Shown: positions 6,260 to 11,155 of the stretch, piece by piece
Layout: every line of letters starts with the position of its first letter
How positions within the stretch are numbered: position 1 is the first letter of the stretch
Assembly: GCA_018678395.1 (NCBI GenBank)
Contig: JAHHMJ010000703.1
Coordinates: 1 to 11,155, forward strand
Length of the DNA: 11,155 nucleotides
Direction: 5' to 3'
Source: Gemmatimonadota bacterium
GTDB lineage: Bacteria; Gemmatimonadota; Gemmatimonadetes; Longimicrobiales; Gaopeijiaceae
The notes under the pieces: model-generated
The model's input: the letters and a program-made list of their open reading frames with translations, nothing else
Database searches by the model: none
Told to the model about the DNA's origin: nothing
Program-made: the position numbers and the translations under genes

Positions 6260-6781
6260 CTACTCCCTCGCCGCCTGCGGCTCGAGGATGGCGATCAGAC
6301 GCCGGCCCTCGATGTTGTTGCTGCGCTGCTCCACGCGGGCGAGATCCTCGGTCGCCTCGATCATCTTGTCGAGCGTGGCGATGCCGACCTCGGGCCGCCG
6401 CAACTCACGGCCACGGAAACGCAGGACCACGCGCACCAGGTTGCCATCTTCCAGGAACCGACGAGCGCGCTTGAGCTTCACGTCGAAATCGTGGTCGTCG
6501 GTGCGGGGTCGGAGCTGAACTTCCTTGATCTCGGTCTGGTGCTGGTTCTTGCGCGCTTCGCGGGCCTTCTTCTGCTGCTCGTATCGGTACTTCCCCCAGT
6601 CCATGACCTTGACGACGGGGGGACGGGCGCGGGCGGCGACCTCGACCAGATCCAGGTCGGCTTCACGGGCCCGTTCCCTGGCGGTGTCGAGCGACACCAC
6701 ACCCACCTGTTCACCGTCGGCGCCGATGAGGCGGACCGGGCTGATGCGAATCTGATCGTTCACGCGAGGGTCGGCGGAAAT
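6260..6781 (-). CDS. infC: Translation initiation factor IF-3, AUU start
   Basis: IF-3 binds the 30S ribosome, keeps it apart from 50S and checks the start codon and initiator tRNA. The 173 residues hold the N-domain (VNDQIRISPVRLIGADGEQ to about 75), a Lys/Arg-rich linker (YEQQKKAREARKNQ) and the C-domain (IKEVQLRPRTDDHDFDVKLKRARRFL to NNIEGRRLIAILEP). I start it at an ATT at 6781, because GGAAGGAG lies exactly 7 bases upstream and the added residues SADPRV match the usual leader before VNDQI. A GTG at 6763 would lie 25 bases from that ribosome binding site. An AUU start is known in E. coli infC, where IF-3 represses its own translation by rejecting it. No rpmI or rplT follows, unlike the common infC-rpmI-rplT order. 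Confidence 0.96.
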   Translation of the reverse strand: MSADPRVNDQIRISPVRLIGADGEQVGVVSLDTARERAREADLDLVEVAARARPPVVKVMDWGKYRYEQQKKAREARKNQHQTEIKEVQLRPRTDDHDFDVKLKRARRFLEDGNLVRVVLRFRGRELRRPEVGIATLDKMIEATEDLARVEQRSNNIEGRRLIAILEPQAARE

Positions 6782-6788
6782 GGTACGG

Positions 6789-6796
6789 CTCCTTCC
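6789..6796 (-). promoter_or_regulatory. Shine-Dalgarno that decides the infC AUU start
   Basis: Minus-strand GGAAGGAG, followed by seven bases (CCGTACC) and then ATT at 6781-6779. No ATG, GTG or TTG lies in frame at a suitable distance. A nearby ATG at 6798 is out of frame and precedes the site. Confidence 0.75.
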
Positions 6797-6808
6797 ATGG
6801 GTCTGTGC

Positions 6809-6871
6809 ACCGGCCTCGACCGGTCACGATATCCGGGGCACCGTGCACTCCGGATGGAGGGACACCCCTCC
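6809..6871 (-). promoter_or_regulatory. Structured 5' leader of infC
   Basis: Three dyads in the stretch between the promoter and the ribosome binding site: GGAGGG/CCCTCC with a four-base loop (6856-6871), which straddles the predicted transcription start; TCCGG/CCGGA (6832-6854); and ACCGG/CCGGT (6809-6824). The last two would be in the mRNA. They could support feedback control, but no known leader class is recognised. Confidence 0.35.
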
Positions 6872-6872
6872 A

Positions 6873-6901
6873 ATTACCAATGTACTACGGGAAACGGTGA
6901 A
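6873..6901 (-). promoter_or_regulatory. Predicted infC promoter
   Basis: Minus strand: TTCACC (6896-6901, four of six to TTGACA), 17-base spacer, GGTAAT (6873-6878, four of six to TATAAT, ending TAAT). It lies in the only A/T-richer part of this gap. The predicted transcript starts near 6866, giving a leader of about 85 bases before the AUU. Confidence 0.5.
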
Positions 6902-6931
6902 GGGTCCCCACCTCGCCGAGCCCCGGGCGCT

Positions 6932-7519
6932 TCAGCGACGCAGCCAGGGCCCGAGCACCCGCTGGATCTCTCGGCGGAGCGACTGACGCAGCGACCGGGT
7001 GCGGTGGATGGTCCAGCCCGCGGCCGCCCCCTCGGCGGTGACCTCGACTGCGCGCGCCAGCCTCCGGACCCGGGTGGAGCGGCGCAGCTGACCCGCGACC
7101 ACGGCCTCGTTCAGCAGCTTCCGGATCGCCTTGCGGCGGCGACGCGCCGCACGCCGCACCCGGAGACGAAGCTCCGGGTCCGCCGCGGCGATCTGCCGAA
7201 GCGCGAGCCAGTGTCCGACGCTGGCGGGATCTGCCTCGGCCCCGCCCAGGTCGTCCAGAAGCGCCGCCTGCAGACGGTCCAGCGGATCGTCGTCCGGCTC
7301 TCCGGGTGGGAACGCATCTGCGGCCCGATCGGCGAGGTCGTCCAGGTAGGCCGTCAGCAGAGCCCGCTTGGACCCGAAGCGCTGTACCAGCGTCGGCGGC
7401 GAGAGTCCGGCGCGATCCGCGACCTGCCGGAGGGTCCATCCGGCGGGCCCGGCCGCTCCGATCGTCCCTCGGAGAGCCTCGAAGACCCGGCGGTCGCTCA
7501 CACTTCGCGGTCGGCTCAT
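6932..7519 (-). CDS. TetR-family transcriptional regulator, divergent from modABC
   Basis: A regulator of 195 residues. The TetR helix-turn-helix lies at about 27-52 (GWTLRQVADRAGLSPPTLVQRFGSKRALL). The rest is a helical ligand and dimer domain with an Arg-rich helix (RLRVRRAARRRRKAIRKLLNEAV). The ligand cannot be predicted. The ATG at 7519 gives the normal N-terminus; the reading frame continues open to 7852 but that part runs antisense through modA and has no similarity. No clear ribosome binding site is seen. Its start is 76 bases from the modA start, so it may control its own gene and the molybdate transporter, or only itself. The helix-turn-helix is clear; the regulatory target is inferred. 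Confidence 0.88.
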   Translation of the reverse strand: MSRPRSVSDRRVFEALRGTIGAAGPAGWTLRQVADRAGLSPPTLVQRFGSKRALLTAYLDDLADRAADAFPPGEPDDDPLDRLQAALLDDLGGAEADPASVGHWLALRQIAAADPELRLRVRRAARRRRKAIRKLLNEAVVAGQLRRSTRVRRLARAVEVTAEGAAAGWTIHRTRSLRQSLRREIQRVLGPWLRR

Positions 7520-7595
7520 GGCGGCATCGTAGGCGGTGAACCCTCGTTTGGGAATGGCCCTTGCCGCGCCTCCACGGGGAAGGGAGCTTGCGGCC

Positions 7596-8432
7596 ATGGT
7601 CCAGCTCTCGTGGTCGCGCGCTCCCGTGCGCCGAAGGCGTCCCCGCATTCGGTGCGGACTCCTCGCGGGGGTCGGTGGGGCCATGCTGGCGTGCGGAGGC
7701 GCCGACTCGGGGCCCGTGCCCGTGCAGGTCGCCGTGGCCGCCAACTTCGCGGCGACCGCCGACACGCTGGCGAGCCTCTTCGAACGTGAGACGGGCACGC
7801 CCGTCTCGCTCGCGGTCGCGTCGACGGGTTCGCTGTACGCGCAGATCGTCAACGGCGCGCCGCACCACGTCTTCCTGTCGGCCGACGAGGATCGGCCGAG
7901 GCGGCTCGAAGAGGCTGGACTCGCCGTGCCCGGTACCCGCTTCGTCTACGCGCTGGGCCAGCTGGTGGCCTTCGCACCCGCTCGAGACGACGACTGGACG
8001 CTCCCCGCCGCGCTGAGGGAGCCCGGTGTGCGCCTCGCCTGGGCGGACCCGCGCATCGCCCCCTACGGCGCCGCAGCGCGCGCCGCGCTCGACCACTGGC
8101 GGATCGTCGCCTCGGACGGTGCGGTGGGCGAGAGCGTGGGTCATGTGCTGCAGTACGTGCGCACCGGAGCGGTCGACGTGGCCTTCGTGTCGCGCGCTCA
8201 GGTCATCGATGCGGACGGCGCACACGTGCGCGCGGTGCCGGCCGAGGTGGCGGATCCGATTCGGCAGGCGGCGCTGCTCCTCGAGCCTGGGCGGAATACG
8301 CCGGAAGCGGCGGAGTTCCTTCGATTTCTCCAGTCCGCGGGTGCACGATCGGTGATCGAGGCGGCCGGGTACGAGCTCGCCCCGGGGGTCCCCGCGGATC
8401 CGTCACCTGCGGTGGGGGTCGGCGGTGGGTGA
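7596..8432 (+). CDS. modA: Molybdate ABC transporter substrate-binding protein
   Basis: Periplasmic-side binding protein that captures molybdate (or tungstate) for ModBC. It has 278 residues. An Arg-rich n-region and hydrophobic GLLAGVGGAMLA lead to Cys33, so it is probably a lipoprotein, although the M-L-A-C lipobox is imperfect. The body has VAVAANFAATADTLASLFERETG, ASTGSLYAQIVNGAPHHVFLSAD and the WADPRIAPYGAAARAAL segment typical of ModA. GGGAG at 7582-7586, nine bases before the ATG at 7596, supports this start; an in-frame ATG at 7536 would put a long stretch before the signal. It overlaps modB by 8 bases. Anion specificity between molybdate and tungstate cannot be read from the sequence. 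Confidence 0.93.
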   Translation: MVQLSWSRAPVRRRRPRIRCGLLAGVGGAMLACGGADSGPVPVQVAVAANFAATADTLASLFERETGTPVSLAVASTGSLYAQIVNGAPHHVFLSADEDRPRRLEEAGLAVPGTRFVYALGQLVAFAPARDDDWTLPAALREPGVRLAWADPRIAPYGAAARAALDHWRIVASDGAVGESVGHVLQYVRTGAVDVAFVSRAQVIDADGAHVRAVPAEVADPIRQAALLLEPGRNTPEAAEFLRFLQSAGARSVIEAAGYELAPGVPADPSPAVGVGGG

Positions 8433-9096
8433 CGCGGCCGCGGTCTGGCTGACGGCGCGGCTGGCGCTGACGACGACCGTGCTGCTCCTCATCGTGGGAA
8501 CGCCGGTTGCCTGGTGGTTGGCCCGCACGCGCTCCCGACTTCGGCCGGTGGTGGAGGCCGTCACGGCGCTTCCCCTCGTGCTCCCGCCGACCGTGCTCGG
8601 CTTCTACCTCCTCGTCCTGCTGGCTCCGGCCGGGTTGTTCGGGGGCGCATGGGCCGCCCTCGGAGGTGATCGTCTGGTCTTCTCGTTCCCGGGGCTCGTA
8701 CTCGGCTCGATGGTCTACTCGTTGCCGTTCGTGGTGCAGCCGCTCCACAACGCCTTCCTCGCGGTGGGCGACGGACCGCTCGAGGCGGCGGCGACACTGG
8801 GCGCTTCGCCGTGGGACCGGTTCCGCACCGTGGTCCTTCCCCTGGCGAGGCCCGGCTTCTTCACGGCCGCGGTGCTCAGCTTCGCCCATACGGTCGGCGA
8901 GTTCGGGGTGGTCCTCATGATCGGCGGCAACATCCCCGGAAGGACCCGGGTGCTGTCCACGGCCATCTACAGTCACGTCGAGGCGCTGGACTACGCCGCG
9001 GCGCATCGGCTCGCGGGGGGACTGCTGGTCTTCGCCTTCGCGGTCCTCCTGGCCGTATACGCCTTCGGCCGACGCTTCGAGACACCCCGCCTATGA
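8425..9096 (+). CDS. modB: Molybdate ABC transporter permease
   Basis: Inner-membrane channel subunit of 223 residues with about five hydrophobic segments (about 12-33, 48-70, 88-112, 137-160, 195-213). The cytoplasmic loop EAAATLGASPWDRFRTVVLPLARPG (120-144) is the EAA motif that docks on the ATPase. ALPLVLPPTVLGFYLL (48-63) and HTVGEFGVVLMIGGNIPG are typical of ModB. The start is a GTG at 8425, inside the end of modA (8-base overlap). The stop overlaps the modC start as ATGA. Length is normal for the family, and the tight overlaps indicate one co-translated operon. Confidence 0.93.
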   Translation: MGDAAAVWLTARLALTTTVLLLIVGTPVAWWLARTRSRLRPVVEAVTALPLVLPPTVLGFYLLVLLAPAGLFGGAWAALGGDRLVFSFPGLVLGSMVYSLPFVVQPLHNAFLAVGDGPLEAAATLGASPWDRFRTVVLPLARPGFFTAAVLSFAHTVGEFGVVLMIGGNIPGRTRVLSTAIYSHVEALDYAAAHRLAGGLLVFAFAVLLAVYAFGRRFETPRL

Positions 9097-10187
9097 CGTC
9101 CCGACTCGACGTGGAGGTGGCCACGCGCCGCGGCGACTTCGAACTGGCTGCGGCTCTGTCGGCGAGCGGGGGCACGACGGTGGTCTTCGGACCTTCGGGA
9201 TCCGGCAAGACGACCCTGCTCCGCGCGTTGGCCGGGCTCGAGCGCGCCGAGGGCCGCATTACCGTGGACGGCGAGGCGTGGCTCGACTCCGCCGCCGGCG
9301 TGGACCTGCCTCCGCATCGGCGGGCGGTGGGGTACGTCTTTCAGCACGCCAACCTCCTTCCGCACCTCGACGTGAGCGGCAACCTCCGCTATGGAGCGCG
9401 TCGGGCATCCGGCTCGGGTCCCGCCTGGGACGAGGTGATCGATTGGCTCGGACTCGGCCCGCTGGTCGAGCGCCCGGTCGACGGCTTGAGCGGGGGGGAG
9501 CGCCAGCGTGTGGCCCTCGGCCGCGCCCTGTTGCGCCGGCCGCGCCTGCTGCTCTTCGACGAGCCGCTGTCGGCGCTGGACGAACCGGCCCGCCGCACGA
9601 TGGCGCCGCTCCTTGCCCGGGTCTCGTCTCGGTTCGGGATGCCGTTGGTCCTGGTGACCCATTCGCTCGACGAGGCGGTGCAGTTGGGGGATCGCATGGT
9701 GTGGCTGGACGAGGGCCGCGTGCGGGCGGCGGGGCCGCTGGCCGACGTGGTCGCGGGGGCGGACTTCCTGCGGTGGCGGGGTGACGACGCCGGGGTCGTC
9801 GTGGCGGCGATGGTCGCGGAGCACGTCGACTCCGACTGGCTGACCCGGCTGGCCGGGCCCTGGGGAGACCTCTGGGTCCGGCGACAGGATCGTCCCGTCG
9901 GGAGCGAAGTCCGCATGCGCATCCTCGCGCGGGATGTCAGCCTCGCTCTCGAGCACGAAGCCGGATCGACGCTGCTGAACCAGATCTCGATGCGGGTGAC
10001 CGCCGTGGAGGAGTCGGCGGCGGGCCAGGTGCTGGTTCGCCTGGTCGGCGACGGGGGAGCTCGAACCGGCGAACCCCCACCCGCCCCTCTCGTTGCCCGA
10101 ATCACGACGCGGTCGGCGCGGCGCCTCGAGCTCGGGCCGGGGCGTCCGATCTGGGCGCGGGTGAAGGCTGTCGCGGTGTCTTCCTAG
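9093..10187 (+). CDS. modC: Molybdate ABC transporter ATP-binding protein
   Basis: Cytoplasmic ATPase of 364 residues powering ModB. Seen: Walker A GPSGSGKTT (33-41), Q-loop Gln84, signature LSGGERQ (132-138), Walker B LLLFDEP (152-158) with Glu157, D-loop SALD, and switch His190. The C-terminal part (about 290-362, including LNQISMRVTAVEES and WARVKAVAVS) looks like the TOBE/Mop oxyanion-binding domain of full-length ModC, which can sense molybdate and limit uptake. The ATG at 9093 overlaps the modB stop by four bases. All catalytic residues are present. No terminator is seen in the 81 bases after the stop, so read-through into the next gene is possible. Confidence 0.94.
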   Translation: MTSRLDVEVATRRGDFELAAALSASGGTTVVFGPSGSGKTTLLRALAGLERAEGRITVDGEAWLDSAAGVDLPPHRRAVGYVFQHANLLPHLDVSGNLRYGARRASGSGPAWDEVIDWLGLGPLVERPVDGLSGGERQRVALGRALLRRPRLLLFDEPLSALDEPARRTMAPLLARVSSRFGMPLVLVTHSLDEAVQLGDRMVWLDEGRVRAAGPLADVVAGADFLRWRGDDAGVVVAAMVAEHVDSDWLTRLAGPWGDLWVRRQDRPVGSEVRMRILARDVSLALEHEAGSTLLNQISMRVTAVEESAAGQVLVRLVGDGGARTGEPPPAPLVARITTRSARRLELGPGRPIWARVKAVAVSS

Positions 10188-10198
10188 GGGTATCGGAC

Positions 10199-10204
10199 TT
10201 GACG
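10199..10204 (+). promoter_or_regulatory. -35-like element before the second TetR gene
   Basis: TTGACG (five of six to TTGACA). A -10 at the usual distance would fall at about 10222-10228, where only a poor match is present, directly beside the palindromic operator. A bound repressor there would block RNA polymerase. Confidence 0.35.
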
Positions 10205-10225
10205 TCTCGGCTTCGGACACGCTGA

Positions 10226-10243
10226 TTAGACCAAGTGGTCTAA
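10226..10243. promoter_or_regulatory. TetR-type operator palindrome
   Basis: Perfect eight-base dyad TTAGACCA-AG-TGGTCTAA, 25 bases before the ATG of the TetR gene. The TAGACC...GGTCTA form is like sites bound by several TetR-family repressors such as NemR-type proteins. The position overlaps the expected promoter, pointing to autorepression of the operon. Confidence 0.75.
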
Positions 10244-10268
10244 CCTGCTGGTCGCATCGGATCGTCTC

Positions 10269-10934
10269 ATGGCGCTGCCCCGTTTCCAGAACCTCCACTC
10301 GGACCGCCGGGAGCACATCCTGGAGGTCGCTGGGCACGAGTTCGCGGACCACGGCTTCGCGGGGGCCTCGGTCAACCGCATCCTCGACCGCGCCGGGCTG
10401 AGCAAGGGCGTCCTCTACTACTACTTCGAAGACAAGGCCGACCTCTTCGAAACGACGCTCGAGGCGGCGGTCCGCCACCTCTTCGAAGAGAGGGGACTCC
10501 CCGGCGGCCGCGAGGCGCTCGGGCATTGGGTGGAGACGCTCGATGCCGACGGGTTCTGGGACGCGTTGCGCGAGATGTCCCGACAGTCGTTGGGACTGCT
10601 GCGGAGCGACCTCTGGTACGTGCGGCTGGCGCGCGCCTACCCCCGCATCCGGCAGGAGCCGGCGGGGCCGACGCTGACCGGGAACGTCGAGGGTCTCGGG
10701 CGCGGGTCGCTCGAGGCGCTCCTCTCGCGGGGACGTGCCCTCGGCGTCGTGCGCTCGGATCTGCCGCTGGACTTCCTCGTCGAGGTCTCGGCCGCGCTCG
10801 ACCACGCCGGCGATCGGTGGATCGTGGAACGTCTCGATGCGATGGACGACGGTGAACTCGCCGCCTTGATGGATGCCCGGATGGACATGCTCCGGGACAT
10901 GCTCGATGCGGCTCACGTGGGATGGGAGGAATGA
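10269..10934 (+). CDS. TetR-family transcriptional repressor of an envelope operon
   Basis: A regulator of 221 residues. The N-terminal helix (HSDRREHILEVAGHEFADHGF, 10-30) and helix-turn-helix (ASVNRILDRAGLSKGVLYYYFEDKADLF, 33-60) are canonical for TetR. The C-terminal helical domain (about 70-215) is divergent and its ligand unknown. The ATG at 10269 gives the standard N-terminus; the ribosome binding site is weak (GGATCG). An 18-base palindrome lies just upstream as the likely operator. The stop codon overlaps the start of the following exported protein, so both are probably made from one autoregulated transcript. By analogy the regulator would respond to a compound or stress handled by that downstream system; this is inferred. 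Confidence 0.93.
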   Translation: MALPRFQNLHSDRREHILEVAGHEFADHGFAGASVNRILDRAGLSKGVLYYYFEDKADLFETTLEAAVRHLFEERGLPGGREALGHWVETLDADGFWDALREMSRQSLGLLRSDLWYVRLARAYPRIRQEPAGPTLTGNVEGLGRGSLEALLSRGRALGVVRSDLPLDFLVEVSAALDHAGDRWIVERLDAMDDGELAALMDARMDMLRDMLDAAHVGWEE

Positions 10935-11155
10935 TGTCCGACTTCAGGAGAATCGCGCTCGCCCTTCTGGTTGGTGCGGTGTTCGTGCCGGCCCCGCCGG
11001 CGGCCGCCCAGGCGGCCCCCGACGTCGACGCCGTCCTGGACCATCTCGACGACCTGTACCGCGCGTCCTCGTCCCACGCGGTCATGACGATGCGGGTCGA
11101 GCGCGCCCGGGGGACCCGGGAGCTCACGCTGGAGAGCTGGTCGCGCGGCATGGAC
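10934..11155 (+). CDS. Secreted LolA-like outer membrane lipoprotein-sorting protein (partial)
   Basis: The first 74 residues of an exported protein, cut by the window end. MSDFRRIALALLVGAVFVPAPPAAAQA is a Sec signal peptide with probable cleavage after AAA or AQA near residues 25-27. The mature start (VDAVLDHLDDLYRASSSHAVMTMRVE, then RELTLESWSRGMD) resembles LolA-like proteins annotated as outer membrane lipoprotein-sorting proteins, which often sit beside ABC or RND-type membrane transporters. GGGAGG at 10924-10929 fits the ATG at 10934 (four bases) better than the adjacent ATG at 10931 (one base). Either overlaps the TetR stop. The family call rests on a short stretch, so it is moderate; the signal peptide is clear. 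Confidence 0.65.
   Translation, partial: MSDFRRIALALLVGAVFVPAPPAAAQAAPDVDAVLDHLDDLYRASSSHAVMTMRVERARGTRELTLESWSRGMD

Noticed and set aside
7520..7595. ModE operator or molybdenum cofactor riboswitch before modA
   Set aside because: The gap is only 76 bases, has no TATA-type dyad of a ModE site and is too short for the riboswitch.
5495..7789. Plus-strand open frame of over 760 codons
   Set aside because: It runs antisense to the KefG-like gene, infC and the TetR gene and through their intergenic regions and terminator. Its product is Arg/Pro/Gly-rich without domains.
10188..10225. Terminator after modC
   Set aside because: No stable stem followed by T-run is visible; only short GC-rich dyads.
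8991..10916. Minus-strand open frame of about 640 codons
   Set aside because: Antisense shadow of modC and the second TetR gene; no motifs, and all expected motifs are on the plus strand.

Overview
The window is very GC-rich, gene-dense DNA from a bacterium, most likely a diderm. The codon usage (almost every third position G or C), a long-insert HU protein, a HipA-like/DUF3037 pair and a LolA-like export gene would fit Gemmatimonadota or a similar GC-rich phylum. That placement is an inference from general family knowledge, not a database result. There are 14 genes, two of them cut by the window ends, and no gene-free stretch longer than about 210 bases. I saw no RNA gene, CRISPR array, insertion sequence or other mobile element. 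This is mostly housekeeping and accessory chromosomal DNA.

Left part (1-3020). The first 29 codons of a minus-strand exported protein or lipoprotein diverge from a plus-strand pair: a HipA-like kinase-fold protein and a DUF3037 protein joined by an ATGA overlap. Converging on the pair is a minus-strand pair: a beta-carbonic anhydrase and, overlapping its end by 8 bases, a NhaR-like LysR regulator. A strong -10 element and a perfect 14-base palindrome lie in front of the carbonic anhydrase.

Middle (3021-6931). A plus-strand HU-type nucleoid protein has a good Shine-Dalgarno and a clear intrinsic terminator. On the minus strand lie a KefG-like flavin oxidoreductase and a KefB/KefC-type potassium:proton antiporter (ATGA overlap). 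Upstream of them is infC with its own promoter, a structured leader, a Shine-Dalgarno seven bases before an AUU start codon, and a strong terminator hairpin. infC is not followed by rpmI-rplT. A tight five-tract G-quadruplex motif lies directly before the kefG-like start.

Right part (6932-11155). A minus-strand TetR regulator is divergent from modABC, a complete molybdate ABC transporter whose three genes overlap. A second TetR regulator follows, preceded by an 18-base palindromic operator. It is fused by start/stop overlap to the beginning of a secreted LolA-like protein, probably the first gene of an envelope transport operon that continues outside the window.

Functionally, the window combines ion and pH homeostasis (KefGB-like system, NhaR-like regulator, carbonic anhydrase), molybdate uptake, translation initiation, chromosome architecture and an envelope export locus under TetR control. 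The least understood elements are the HipA-like/DUF3037 pair, the NhaR-like regulator tied to carbonic anhydrase, the TetR next to modABC, and the G-quadruplex before kefG.
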